Notes under the pieces: generated by a model
What the model was told of the DNA's origin: nothing
Databases searched by the model: none
The model's input: only the letters and a program-made list of their open reading frames with translations
Position numbers and translations under genes: made by a program
Shown: in pieces, positions 16,964 through 27,108 of the stretch
Layout: each line of letters opens with the position of its first letter
Numbering within the stretch: position 1 is the first letter of the stretch
Assembly (NCBI GenBank): GCA_029007645.1
Contig: JAQXIE010000024.1
Span: forward strand, 1-64,000
DNA: 64,000 nucleotides
Origin: Bacteroidales bacterium
Lineage (GTDB): Bacteria; Bacteroidota; Bacteroidia; Bacteroidales; Muribaculaceae
Direction: 5' to 3'

Positions 16964-16971
16964 TAAATTTG
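16964..16971 (+). promoter_or_regulatory. Predicted -7 element (TAAATTTG) upstream of nrnA
   Basis: ATTG(16939-16942)-N21-TAAATTTG(16964-16971), ATG at 16994. Confidence 0.5.
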
Positions 16972-16993
16972 CAAATTGAAATAAAACGCACAC

Positions 16994-18049
16994 ATGGGAA
17001 TCAAAAATATATTTCCAAAAGATAAGATAAAGGAACTTGACAGATTGTTGCAATCCTGCGACAGGATAGCGGTGACATGTCATATGCGGCCGGACGGCGA
17101 TGCCATCGGCAGCAGCTTGGGATGGTACCATCTGCTTAAGTCCATGGGCAAGGAGGTCACGGTGATTCTGCCCGACCGCGCGCCCCGCTCACTTGAGTTC
17201 CTCCCCGGTTTCCATGATATAGCCATTTATACCCAGCATGAGGATTATGTCCGCCGTGTCTTGTCGGAAATAGATCTGCTTCTGATGTGTGATTTCAATA
17301 AGCCCTCGCGCCAGGGAAATCTTGAACAGGCCGTGCAGGAATGTCCGGCACCCAAGGTCCTGATCGATCACCATAAGGATCCCGATAAGATGGCCGGTCT
17401 GATGTTCTCGTATCCCGCTATGTCTTCGGCCTGCGAGCTGAGTTTCAGGCTTATGGCTGCTCTCGGATTGTACGACAGAATGAACCTTGATAGCGCCACG
17501 GCGCTCTTGACAGGCCTGATCACCGATACGCAGAATTTCTCGGTGAATTGTGACGATCCCGAGACTTATGCGGTGATGATGAGGCTTATGGAAAAGGATG
17601 TCGACAAGACTCGCATAATCCGTGAGGCTATTAAATCCACAAGCCTGAATGCGTTGAAACTTAACAGTTTTGCCATAACCAACAGGATGGAGATATTCCC
17701 GGAGCACCGCTGCGCGCTGATCACTCTTTCGGCCGACGACCTCAGAAAGTTCAGCTATGAGAAAGGGGATACCGAAGGGCTTGTCAACGAACCCCTCCGG
17801 ATCCGGGGCATCGCATATTCGGTATTTATGCGCGAAGACAGCGACTGCATCAAGGTGTCGACACGCAGCATAATGAATTTCCCGGTAGATAAAATCTGCT
17901 CCGACCTCTTCAACGGCGGCGGCCATCAGATGGCTGCCGGCGGCGAGTTCATCGGTTCGCTTCAGAATTGCCGGCAAATCATGCTGGACCATATGCAGGA
18001 ATATGATCAATTCCTGCCCAAGGGCCTGGCAAAACTCGAAATCAAATGA
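16994..18049 (+). CDS. nrnA: DHH family phosphoesterase, bifunctional oligoribonuclease/PAP phosphatase
   Basis: 'VTCHMRPDGDAIGSSLG', 'LIDHHKDPD', 'GGGHQMAAGGEF'. Confidence 0.9.
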   Translation: MGIKNIFPKDKIKELDRLLQSCDRIAVTCHMRPDGDAIGSSLGWYHLLKSMGKEVTVILPDRAPRSLEFLPGFHDIAIYTQHEDYVRRVLSEIDLLLMCDFNKPSRQGNLEQAVQECPAPKVLIDHHKDPDKMAGLMFSYPAMSSACELSFRLMAALGLYDRMNLDSATALLTGLITDTQNFSVNCDDPETYAVMMRLMEKDVDKTRIIREAIKSTSLNALKLNSFAITNRMEIFPEHRCALITLSADDLRKFSYEKGDTEGLVNEPLRIRGIAYSVFMREDSDCIKVSTRSIMNFPVDKICSDLFNGGGHQMAAGGEFIGSLQNCRQIMLDHMQEYDQFLPKGLAKLEIK

Positions 18050-18633
18050 AAATGAAAAAATTCGTATATAAAACGTTTATTGTTGCATTGTCCCTGGCAG
18101 GAATGCTTCCCATGACATCCTGTGAGAAGGGCAAATCATATTCCGAACTGCTCAAGGAGGAAGAGCACGCCGTCAATTGGTACCTCGCCCAGAACGATGT
18201 AGTGATGCATGCGCCCGAGGACTCGGTGTTTATAACCGGTGAGAATGCTCCTTTTTACCGTATGGATATGGATGGCAACGTATACATGCGTGTAGTGACC
18301 GAAGGCAACCGTGACAACCGTCCCAAAGAAGGCGAAAGGGTATATTTCTCTTTTGTGCGCAAGGACATCAAGGCCATGTATGCCGGCGATGAAGTTCAGT
18401 GGGTCGGCAATTCCGAGAATCTCGGTTCCGCCGGCGGCACAAGTTTCATCTTCGGCAATACCTATCTGCCCAGCTCCACCCAGTATGGAACCGGTATACA
18501 GCTGCCTATGAAATGGATTGGCCTTTATAGCGAAGTCGAGATCGTGATCAAATCCATCGAGGGTTTCACAAACGATCTGTCGACCTGCATCCCGTACGTC
18601 TACAAGGTGAGATATTTCCCGGCTGAGTATTGA
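18046..18633 (+). CDS. DUF4827-like lipoprotein
   Basis: Lipobox 'LPMTSCEKG'; start overlaps nrnA stop by 4 nt. Confidence 0.65.
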   Translation: MKMKKFVYKTFIVALSLAGMLPMTSCEKGKSYSELLKEEEHAVNWYLAQNDVVMHAPEDSVFITGENAPFYRMDMDGNVYMRVVTEGNRDNRPKEGERVYFSFVRKDIKAMYAGDEVQWVGNSENLGSAGGTSFIFGNTYLPSSTQYGTGIQLPMKWIGLYSEVEIVIKSIEGFTNDLSTCIPYVYKVRYFPAEY

Positions 18634-18747
18634 CAATCTGCTGTATGACTGAATGGCGGACCGCAAATAATACGCAGTGTCGCAGCCGTTCAGCCTTTAG
18701 ATAATAAGTATATAAGTATATAAAACTGATAATAACAACATACGAAT

Positions 18748-20139
18748 ATGTCGTTGATCAAATCCATATCCGGTATCCGGGGTACTATCGGTGGTCGTGC
18801 CGGTGAAGGCCTGTCGGGCGTCGACATTGTGAAATTCACAGCAGCATATGCTGAATTTATAGGAAAAGGCTGCAAAGATGGTCGCAAGAGCATTGTTGTG
18901 GGCCGCGACGGACGTCTTTCAGGTCAGATGGTTTCCAATCTGGTAGTAGGAACATTGATGTCCATGGGCTTCGATGTCATCAACATCGGCATGGCTTCGA
19001 CTCCCACCACCGAGCTTGCCGTAGTGGGCGAGAAGGCTTGCGGTGGCATAATTATAACCGCCAGTCATAACCCCATCCAGTGGAATGCCCTCAAACTTCT
19101 GAACAGCAACGGCGAGTTCCTCAATGACAAGGAGGGCAAAGAAGTGATCCGCATCGCTGAAAATGAAGAATATTCCTTCGCCGATGTCCATGAATTGGGT
19201 CATGAATATCACGTAGATACATGGGACCGAAACCACATCGACATGGTCCTCGGATTGAAGCTGGTAAACCGTGATGCGATTGCGAAAGCCGGTTTCAAGG
19301 TAGCTGTGGATTGCATCAATTCCGTGGGTGGCCGGGTGATCCCGGCATTGCTGCGGGCCCTCGGCGTGAACGATATCGTGGAACTGAATTGCGAGGCCAA
19401 CGGTAAATTCGCTCATACTCCGGAACCGATTCCCGAGAACCTTACGGACATTGCACGCGTGGTACGCGAGTCGGGCGCAGATGTCGGTTTTGTTGTCGAT
19501 CCTGATGTCGACCGGCTGGCGATTGTGATGGAAAACGGCGAGATGTTTATCGAGGAGAACACGCTGATCGCCATTGCCGACTATGTGCTGGGAGCTACTA
19601 CCGGTGCGACGGTGTCGAATCTCAGCAGTTCCCGAGGTCTGCGTGATGTGACCCGCGCCCATGGCTGCGAATACTCTGCTGCTGCCGTCGGCGAAGTCAA
19701 TGTCGTGACTAAGATGAAAGAGGTAAACGCCATAATCGGTGGTGAAGGCAACGGTGGAATCATCTATCCCGAACTGCATTACGGTCGTGACGCTCTTGTC
19801 GGTGTGGCTCTGTTCCTCACCATGATGGCCGAAAGCGGACGCAAAGTATCCGAAATCAAGGCCGCTCTGCCGCAATATGCCATTGCTAAAAACAAGATCG
19901 AGCTCACTCCCGATATCGATGTCGACGCTATCCTGAAGAAGGTGAAGGAGCAGTTCGCCAATGAGAATATCACGGATATCGACGGTGTGAAGATAGACTT
20001 CGCCGACAGCTGGGTACATCTCCGCAAGTCGAATACCGAACCGATCATCCGGATCTACAGCGAGGCTGCGACAATGGAGGAGGCCGACAAAATTGCCGGA
20101 GAAATCAAACAGATCATCAACCAATTAAGCGCTAAATAA
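18748..20139 (+). CDS. glmM: Phosphoglucosamine mutase
   Basis: 'SLIKSISGIRGTIGGRAGEGL', 'IIITASHNPIQWNALKLLN', 'DPDVDRLAIV'. Confidence 0.9.
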   Translation: MSLIKSISGIRGTIGGRAGEGLSGVDIVKFTAAYAEFIGKGCKDGRKSIVVGRDGRLSGQMVSNLVVGTLMSMGFDVINIGMASTPTTELAVVGEKACGGIIITASHNPIQWNALKLLNSNGEFLNDKEGKEVIRIAENEEYSFADVHELGHEYHVDTWDRNHIDMVLGLKLVNRDAIAKAGFKVAVDCINSVGGRVIPALLRALGVNDIVELNCEANGKFAHTPEPIPENLTDIARVVRESGADVGFVVDPDVDRLAIVMENGEMFIEENTLIAIADYVLGATTGATVSNLSSSRGLRDVTRAHGCEYSAAAVGEVNVVTKMKEVNAIIGGEGNGGIIYPELHYGRDALVGVALFLTMMAESGRKVSEIKAALPQYAIAKNKIELTPDIDVDAILKKVKEQFANENITDIDGVKIDFADSWVHLRKSNTEPIIRIYSEAATMEEADKIAGEIKQIINQLSAK

Positions 20140-21926
20140 TGCTTAAACGTTTCATCCTTAACGCGTTGTCGTCGTTCGTGGGAGCATGGCTCGCCATTGT
20201 TCTCGCAGGCATATCGATTGTCATGCTGCTGGTGGGTATGATCGGAAATCTTGCCCTCAGTTCTGGCACTTCCGAGCGTGTCACCTCCCGAAGCATCCTG
20301 AAACTTAGTCTGAACGGTGAAATCATAGAGACAGAGAGCGTTAACTCTCTCAATCCCATGGCGATCGTGCAGGGTGATTTGGAAAAACCGCAGGCTCTCA
20401 ACGTCATAGTCGCCGCTCTGAAAGAAGCGGCCAACAATAAGGATATAGTTGCCCTGTATCTTGACTGCGGAAACGTGGCGGCCTCGCCGGCTACACTGAA
20501 TGCAATCCGCGAGGCTGTCGTCGATTTCAAAAAAAGCGGAAAACCCGTATATGCCTACGGCGACAATCTGTCGACAGGAACATATTTCGTGGCATCGGCG
20601 GCCGACCGCATCTATATGTGCCCCGATGGTGAACTGTCGATGAAGGGCCTCGGTACGATGTCGCTCTACATGAAGGACCTGTTTGATAAGGTCGGCGTTC
20701 AGTTCCAGGTCGTTAAGGTCGGAACTTACAAGTCGGCCGTAGAGCCTTACATCATGCAGGAAATGAGCGAACCGGCCAGGGCACAGCTCGACACATTATT
20801 CGGAAACATGTGGCGGTACATCCGCAAGGGAATCGCATCGTCGCGCAAAGGGATTACTCCGGCTCAGATCGATTCGTTGATTACGGTCAGGAATATAAGT
20901 TTCGGCCCCGCCTCGCAAGCCGTTTCCAGCGGTCTTGTCGATTCCTTGATCTACGGACGCGCGGTGGCCCAGCGCTTTGCATGGGTCACAGGCCAGGACC
21001 CTGAGGATGTGAATTTTGTAAGTCCTTCGACGCTTGTTGCCCAGGTGCCCTGGGGTCAGGCTTACTCCTCCAAGAATTGTATCGCTGTGCTTTATGCCTG
21101 TGGCGAAATCGAGGACGGCAATCCCTCGGCTATCGATTACCAGACACTTGTCCCCATAATCACCCAACTTGCCGACGACGAGAAAGTTAAGGGTATGGTG
21201 CTCCGCGTCAACTCGCCCGGCGGCTCCGCTTTCGGCAGCGCGCAGATAGGGGAGGCTCTCGACTATTTCCAGTCCAAGGGCAAACCGCTTGCCGTGTCAA
21301 TGGGCGATTATGCCGCATCGGGCGGTTACTGGATATCCAGTTGCGCCGACAAGATCTTCGCCGATCCTCTGACCATCACCGGCTCAATCGGTATCTTCGG
21401 TCTCATCCCCAATTTCTCGGGACTGGCATCAAAATTGGGCGTGAATCCTGTTCTGGTGTCAACGACGCCCGCAGCCAATTTCCCCAACGGTGTCAAGCCT
21501 ATGGACGAGCGTCAGCTCGGAGTGCTTCAGGCATATGTTGACCGTGGCTACGAGCAGTTTGTGGGACGTGTCGCCAAAGGCCGCAAAATGTCTGTTCAGG
21601 CTGTGAAACGTATCGCCGAAGGCCGAGTATGGGACGCTCAGTCGGCACGTAGAATCGGCCTGGTGGATTCTCTCGCCGGTCTGGGCACTGCAATCGAATG
21701 GGTAGCTAAAAAGGCCGACATTTATTCCAAGTACGAAATCGCCGCTTATCCCAAATATGAGCCCGGTCTGCTCGAGATGCTTCCCGCCGGCAAGGAGATT
21801 AAGCAGGAGGTTGCCAAGGCCCAGGAGCCCGATCCCGATGCCGTGCTCATGAAGTATGTGCGCAAAATCCTGGTACGCAACAAGGTGCAGGCCCGGATGA
21901 TCCCCGTTATCGTGACATTAAACTGA
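20139..21926 (+). CDS. sppA: Signal peptide peptidase SppA, 67K type
   Basis: 'VLRVNSPGGSAFGSAQIGEAL', 'GDYAASGGYWISSCADKIFADPLTITGSIGIFG'. Confidence 0.93.
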   Translation: MLKRFILNALSSFVGAWLAIVLAGISIVMLLVGMIGNLALSSGTSERVTSRSILKLSLNGEIIETESVNSLNPMAIVQGDLEKPQALNVIVAALKEAANNKDIVALYLDCGNVAASPATLNAIREAVVDFKKSGKPVYAYGDNLSTGTYFVASAADRIYMCPDGELSMKGLGTMSLYMKDLFDKVGVQFQVVKVGTYKSAVEPYIMQEMSEPARAQLDTLFGNMWRYIRKGIASSRKGITPAQIDSLITVRNISFGPASQAVSSGLVDSLIYGRAVAQRFAWVTGQDPEDVNFVSPSTLVAQVPWGQAYSSKNCIAVLYACGEIEDGNPSAIDYQTLVPIITQLADDEKVKGMVLRVNSPGGSAFGSAQIGEALDYFQSKGKPLAVSMGDYAASGGYWISSCADKIFADPLTITGSIGIFGLIPNFSGLASKLGVNPVLVSTTPAANFPNGVKPMDERQLGVLQAYVDRGYEQFVGRVAKGRKMSVQAVKRIAEGRVWDAQSARRIGLVDSLAGLGTAIEWVAKKADIYSKYEIAAYPKYEPGLLEMLPAGKEIKQEVAKAQEPDPDAVLMKYVRKILVRNKVQARMIPVIVTLN

Positions 21927-21939
21927 TAAAGCTCAAGGC

Positions 21940-23049
21940 ATGCTGACTAAGGAAAGGATACTCACATGGCTTCTTAAGCCGCTGTCGCTCCTGTATGGCG
22001 CGGTGGTCGGCATAAGAAACTGGATGTTCGACAACAACTTCTTGTCTCGGACCGAGTATGATGTCCCCGTTGTGAGTGTTGGCAACATCACAGTGGGAGG
22101 GACGGGCAAAACTCCGCACGTGGAATATATCGTCGGCATGTTGATGTCTGATTACAATATTGCTGTGCTCAGCCGTGGCTATAAGCGCAAGACCCGCGGC
22201 TTCCTCGTAGCCAACTCCAACAGTACGCCCGACAGCATCGGCGACGAGCCTCTGCAGATATATCACAAGTACGGCACGCGCATCAAGGTGGCTGTGTGCG
22301 AAAATCGTCGCAAGGGAATCACTCAATTGCTGAAAAACTTCCCCGAGATCGATCTGATTATCCTCGACGACGCTTTTCAGCACCGGTATGTATGTCCCAA
22401 GGTGTCGATTCTGCTGATGGACTACAACCGACCCATTTACGAGGACCACTTGCTGCCGCTGGGACGCCTGCGCGAGAACTGGCATCAGGTTGAGCGCGCC
22501 GATATGGTTGTGGTGACTAAGTGCCCCGAGAATATGTCTCCGCTGGATTATAGGCTGATATCCTCCGGCCTGAATCCGGATCAGGCCACAGTCAGCCTCA
22601 ACCCGCGGCCTTACCAGAGCCTGCATTTCTCAACGGTGTCATACGGCGGTCTACTTCCGGTTTATCCCGACGACAACCCCTACAATGTCTATCTGGGCAA
22701 TCTGACGTCCAAGGACACGGTTCTGCTGCTTACCGGCATTGCAAACCCGCGCGGATTCGTCAGGCATTTCCGCAACTATCCGTTTAAGGTTGTGGTTTGT
22801 CATTATCCCGATCATCACGACTTCACGCGCAAGGACGTAGAGGATATCCGCAAGAAATTTGAATCGCTCTCGGGCGAAAGAAAAATAATTATCACTACTG
22901 AAAAAGACGCCGTGCGTCTGGCCTACAACCCATACGTGCCGATAGCCATGAAGCAGCGCACTTTCTATCTGCCGATTGCTGTCAAGATGATCGATTCTGC
23001 CGACCGTCCCGGTTTCATTGTCGATCTTCGCAAACGTATACGTCAGTAA
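21940..23049 (+). CDS. lpxK: Tetraacyldisaccharide 4'-kinase
   Basis: 'VPVVSVGNITVGGTGKTPHVEYI', 'LDDAFQHRYV'. Confidence 0.93.
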   Translation: MLTKERILTWLLKPLSLLYGAVVGIRNWMFDNNFLSRTEYDVPVVSVGNITVGGTGKTPHVEYIVGMLMSDYNIAVLSRGYKRKTRGFLVANSNSTPDSIGDEPLQIYHKYGTRIKVAVCENRRKGITQLLKNFPEIDLIILDDAFQHRYVCPKVSILLMDYNRPIYEDHLLPLGRLRENWHQVERADMVVVTKCPENMSPLDYRLISSGLNPDQATVSLNPRPYQSLHFSTVSYGGLLPVYPDDNPYNVYLGNLTSKDTVLLLTGIANPRGFVRHFRNYPFKVVVCHYPDHHDFTRKDVEDIRKKFESLSGERKIIITTEKDAVRLAYNPYVPIAMKQRTFYLPIAVKMIDSADRPGFIVDLRKRIRQ

Positions 23050-23146
23050 GCACGGTATCCGATAAACACTCTGTGTTTCGCGGGTGTTATTACTTAAGGA
23101 ACAAGCTCTAAAGCCTGTGTCACATTACAGGATAAAAATCAATGCG

Positions 23147-23971
23147 ATGGAAAAGACATATTTAGAAAAAATCAACGAGACTGCGGAATTTATCCGCGCT
23201 GAAGTAGGCGAGATGCCTAAGATTGGGGTTATCCTCGGAACCGGCCTGGGTGACCTGGTGAACCATATCGAAGTCAGCAAGGAGCTTGACTATCATAACA
23301 TCCCGAATTTCCCCGTGTCGACGGTCGAAGGCCACAGCGGGAAACTGATATTCGGTAAGCTGGGAGGCAAATACATAATGGCCATGCAGGGCCGCTTCCA
23401 CTACTACGAGGGCTATGACATGAAGGAAGTGACCTTCCCGGTCCGTGTCATGAGGGCTGTCGGTGTCGAAACCCTGTTTGTCAGCAACGCTTCCGGCGGT
23501 ATGAATAAGGAATTCAAGGTCGGCGATGTGATGATCATCACGGACCATATCAATCTCTTCCCGGAGAATCCTCTGCGCGGCAAGAACTACGAGGAACTCG
23601 GCACGCGTTTCCCCTCGATGACCGAGGCTTACTCGCATGCCTTAATCGACATGGCCGATGCCATCGCTGCCGAAGACAACATTCGTCTGATGCACGGCGT
23701 GTATGTAGGTACCCCTGGCCCCACGTTCGAGACTCCTGCGGAATATGAATATTTCCGTGTGATCGGAGGTGACGCCGTCGGTATGTCGACCGTCCCCGAA
23801 GTGATTGTCGCCAATCATGCCGGCATGAAGGTGTTCGGTGTATCCGTAATCACCGACCTCGGTGGCAAGGATATCCTGATTCCGCCGTCGCACGAGGAAG
23901 TGCAGAAGGCTGCCGTCAAGGCGCAGCCTGTCATGACGCACATTATTAAGAAAATGCTTGAAAGGCTTTGA
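23147..23971 (+). CDS. Purine-nucleoside phosphorylase
   Basis: 'GVILGTGLGDLVNHI', 'VEGHSGKLIFGKLGGKYIMAMQGRFHYYEGYD', 'VYVGTPGPTFETPAEYEYFR'. Confidence 0.92.
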   Translation: MEKTYLEKINETAEFIRAEVGEMPKIGVILGTGLGDLVNHIEVSKELDYHNIPNFPVSTVEGHSGKLIFGKLGGKYIMAMQGRFHYYEGYDMKEVTFPVRVMRAVGVETLFVSNASGGMNKEFKVGDVMIITDHINLFPENPLRGKNYEELGTRFPSMTEAYSHALIDMADAIAAEDNIRLMHGVYVGTPGPTFETPAEYEYFRVIGGDAVGMSTVPEVIVANHAGMKVFGVSVITDLGGKDILIPPSHEEVQKAAVKAQPVMTHIIKKMLERL

Positions 23972-23974
23972 TCA

Positions 23975-25015
23975 ATGCAGAATAGCACAGAAATTTCACA
24001 ACTTGGTGAGTTCGGTCTGATCGACCGGCTCACCAAGGATTTTCCTCTGAAAAACGAGTCCACGCACAAAGGTGTGGGCGATGATGCCGCCGTCCTGTCG
24101 TTCGGCGACAAGGAGGCCCTTGTCACTACCGACCTTCTGCTCGAGGGCATTCATTTCGACTTGCGTTACGTGCCGCTGAAACATCTCGGTTACAAGGCCG
24201 CGATCGTAAACTTCAGCGACATCTACGCCATGAACGGCACCCCGAAGCAGATCACCGTAAGTCTCGGAATTTCCAGCCGGTTCACTGTGGAACACATAGA
24301 TGAACTCTACGCCGGAATCAGGCTTGCCTGCGAGATGTACGGCGTTGACCTTGTCGGAGGCGACACGTCGGCTTCAGTGACCGGTCTGGTGATCAGCATC
24401 ACTTGTCTTGGCGAAGCTAAGAAGGAGGATATCGTCTATCGGGACGGGGCCAAGCCGACCGATCTGATCTGTGTCAGCGGCGACCTCGGTGCAGCTTACA
24501 TGGGTCTTCAGCTTCTGGAGCGCGAAAATCAGGTCGCAGCCCAATCCGGTTCGAAGGAACCTTTCCAGCCTGATTTCGCCGGAAAGGAATATATTCTGGA
24601 ACGTCAGCTCAAGCCCGAAGCCCGACGTGACGTTGTGGAGCAACTGCGCAAAGAGGGAATCAGGCCGACCAGCATGATGGATGTCAGCGACGGACTTTCG
24701 TCCGAACTCCTGCATATCTGCAAGGCTTCCGGCGTCGGTTGCCGCATTTACGAGGACCGTATCCCCATCGACTATCAGACTGCTGTCATGGCCGAGGAAT
24801 TCAATATGAATCTCGTCACTGCCGCTATGAACGGCGGCGAGGACTACGAACTCCTCTTCACCGTGCCGCTGACCGACAACGAAAAGATTGAAAAGATGCA
24901 GGGCGTGCGCATGATCGGTTATATCACAAAACCGGAACTCGGTGCAGCTCTTGTCACTCGCGACGGCGCCGAGATGCAGATCCGCGCCCAGGGCTGGAAC
25001 GCTTTCGAAAAATGA
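23975..25015 (+). CDS. thiL: Thiamine-phosphate kinase
   Basis: 'GVGDDAAVLSFGDKEALVTTDLLLEGIHFDLRY', 'DLVGGDTSAS', 'MMDVSDGLSSELLHI'. Confidence 0.93.
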   Translation: MQNSTEISQLGEFGLIDRLTKDFPLKNESTHKGVGDDAAVLSFGDKEALVTTDLLLEGIHFDLRYVPLKHLGYKAAIVNFSDIYAMNGTPKQITVSLGISSRFTVEHIDELYAGIRLACEMYGVDLVGGDTSASVTGLVISITCLGEAKKEDIVYRDGAKPTDLICVSGDLGAAYMGLQLLERENQVAAQSGSKEPFQPDFAGKEYILERQLKPEARRDVVEQLRKEGIRPTSMMDVSDGLSSELLHICKASGVGCRIYEDRIPIDYQTAVMAEEFNMNLVTAAMNGGEDYELLFTVPLTDNEKIEKMQGVRMIGYITKPELGAALVTRDGAEMQIRAQGWNAFEK

Positions 25016-26115
25016 ATAGCGAACAACTGAAATATCTCAACTTGATAATGCCGGCCGAATGGGAGGATCAGGAGGCTGTGCTGATGGCCTTCCCGCACGC
25101 GGACACCGACTGGGGGGCCTGCCTCGACGACGCCCGCCGACAGTTCGCCAGAATCATCGCCGAACTCACGCGGCATGGCGACAAAGTGATCCTGCTGGCT
25201 CAAAACGCGTCCGAGACATGGCAATTTATCCGCGACTGGTTCTACAAGGAACTGTGCGATGGCTGCGGACTGGACCTGCTTGAAATAGTCGAGACCGACT
25301 ACAACGACACGTGGACACGCGATTACGGCCCGTTGTCGGTGGTCAACAACGCTACGGGCACTCCGCTGGCGCTCGATTTCGGTTTTAATGCCTGGGGACT
25401 GAAATTCCCCGCCAACCTCGACAATCAGGTCAATGCAAAATTATGTGCCAATGGAATAATTTCCCCCGGATTTTACATGGATTGCCGCGATATAATCCTT
25501 GAGGGCGGTTCGATAGAATCCGATGGCTACGGCACGCTGCTGACTACTTCGGAATGCCTGCTGAGTCCCAACCGAAATCCGACATATTCGCGGCCAGAAC
25601 TCGAGGAGATGCTGAAACAGCGTCTCGGCGTGAACCGTGTGCTATGGCTTGATCACGGGCATATCGCAGGCGATGATACCGATTCGCACATCGACACCTT
25701 GTGCCGGTTCGCTCCTTATGGCATTATTTTGTATACCGCCGCCGGCGAACCGTACGAGGCCGGGTATGAAGAGCGGAAAGCGATGTTCAGGCAACTCTCC
25801 ACATTCCGCACCTCCGAAGGACGCCCGTACCATCTTGTGGAACTCCCGTTGCCCGATCCCATCTATGACGACGAGGGCAATCAACTTGCGGCCACATATG
25901 CCAATTTCCTGGTGACTCCACGGAATGTGTATGTCCCTTCGTATGGACAGCCCCGCAAGGATCGGCTTGCCGCAATGACAGTGCAGTCTGTCTATCATGA
26001 CCGCAGCATTATTCCCGTGGATTGCCGGACGCTGATCCGACAGGGCGGTTCGCTGCATTGTTCCACAATGCAGATTTATCCCGGTGTGCTGCGGCGAAAA
26101 TTGAATGACAATTAA
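25012..26115 (+). CDS. aguA: Agmatine deiminase family protein
   Basis: 'PAEWEDQEAVLMAFPHADTDW', 'ETDYNDTWTRDYGPLSVV', 'HIAGDDTDSHIDTLCRF'. Confidence 0.9.
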   Translation: MNSEQLKYLNLIMPAEWEDQEAVLMAFPHADTDWGACLDDARRQFARIIAELTRHGDKVILLAQNASETWQFIRDWFYKELCDGCGLDLLEIVETDYNDTWTRDYGPLSVVNNATGTPLALDFGFNAWGLKFPANLDNQVNAKLCANGIISPGFYMDCRDIILEGGSIESDGYGTLLTTSECLLSPNRNPTYSRPELEEMLKQRLGVNRVLWLDHGHIAGDDTDSHIDTLCRFAPYGIILYTAAGEPYEAGYEERKAMFRQLSTFRTSEGRPYHLVELPLPDPIYDDEGNQLAATYANFLVTPRNVYVPSYGQPRKDRLAAMTVQSVYHDRSIIPVDCRTLIRQGGSLHCSTMQIYPGVLRRKLNDN

Positions 26116-26126
26116 CAATCTCCATT

Positions 26127-27008
26127 ATGGCCAATTTAAAAGTAGGAATAGTGCAGCATACATTCCGCGAGAATGTCGATGCTAACAGAGCCAGAAATCT
26201 TACGGCAATTGAAAATCTCGCTGCCGAGGGCGCGCAGTTGATAGTCTTGTCCGAACTGCATGATTCTCTTTATTTCTGTCAGTCGGAAAATGTGGACAAC
26301 TTTGCATTGGCCGAGGAGATTCCGAGCGATTTTACGGAATTTTATTCCCAGGCGGCCCGCGACAACGGGGTAGTGCTGGTGACGAGCATGTTCGAACGGC
26401 GCGCCCCGGGTTTGTACCACAATACTGCCATCGTATTTGACACGGACGGAAGTATGGCGGGACGTTACCGTAAAATGCATATCCCCGATGATCCCGGGTT
26501 CTACGAAAAGTTCTATTTCACTCCCGGTGATCTCGGTTTCGAGCCGATAGAAACATCTGTCGGCAAACTTGGAGTGTTGGTTTGCTGGGACCAGTGGTAT
26601 CCTGAGGCTGCCCGACTCATGGCCATGAAGGGAGCTGAGATGCTGATTTATCCCACGGCCATCGGATGGAATCCTGACGACACTGAAGATGAGCGCAAGC
26701 GTCAGCGCGAAGCATGGATCACAGTCCAGCGCGGCCATGCCGTGGCCAACGGCCTTCCGGTCGTGTCCGTAAACCGCAGCGGCTTCGAAGAGGATCCTTC
26801 TTCACAGACTTCGGGCATCGACTTCTGGGGTTCGAGCTTTGTAGCCGGACCGCAGGGTGAAATCCTGTTCATGGCACCCGACAATGCACCATGCGAGGCG
26901 ACTGTGGAAATTGACATGTCGCGATGTGAGAACGTCCGTCAGTGGTGGCCCTTCTTCCGCGACCGCCGCATCGACCACTACGCCGGCCTGCTGAAACGCT
27001 GGCTCTGA
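26127..27008 (+). CDS. aguB: N-carbamoylputrescine amidase (nitrilase family)
   Basis: 'LIVLSELHDSLYFCQSE', 'YRKMHIPDDPGFYEKFYFTPGD', 'LVCWDQWYPEAARL'. Confidence 0.9.
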   Translation: MANLKVGIVQHTFRENVDANRARNLTAIENLAAEGAQLIVLSELHDSLYFCQSENVDNFALAEEIPSDFTEFYSQAARDNGVVLVTSMFERRAPGLYHNTAIVFDTDGSMAGRYRKMHIPDDPGFYEKFYFTPGDLGFEPIETSVGKLGVLVCWDQWYPEAARLMAMKGAEMLIYPTAIGWNPDDTEDERKRQREAWITVQRGHAVANGLPVVSVNRSGFEEDPSSQTSGIDFWGSSFVAGPQGEILFMAPDNAPCEATVEIDMSRCENVRQWWPFFRDRRIDHYAGLLKRWL

Positions 27009-27040
27009 ATCCGACCCCCTCTATATTCCGCTGCATCTTT

Positions 27041-27085
27041 AAAGTCCTTAAGGTCCTTAAAGCCCTTAAGGTCCTTAGAGTCCTT
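27041..27085. repeat. Five tandem 9-bp degenerate repeats, consensus AARGTCCTT
   Basis: aaagtcctt aaggtcctt aaagccctt aaggtcctt agagtcctt. Confidence 0.9.
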
Positions 27086-27108
27086 AGATTGCCTGAAGGC
27101 TGGAAGGT

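Noticed and set aside
18690-18747. AT-rich 'ataagtatataagtatataaaa' as a special repeat
   Set aside because: Short and AT-rich in an ordinary intergenic upstream of glmM; no convincing structure beyond a two-copy motif.
18919-20124. 401-aa minus-strand ORF opposite glmM
   Set aside because: Antisense shadow of a clear glmM gene, His/Asp-rich composition, no family resemblance.
27041-27085. Possible CRISPR array
   Set aside because: Units are 9 bp, contiguous without spacers, and no cas genes are nearby.
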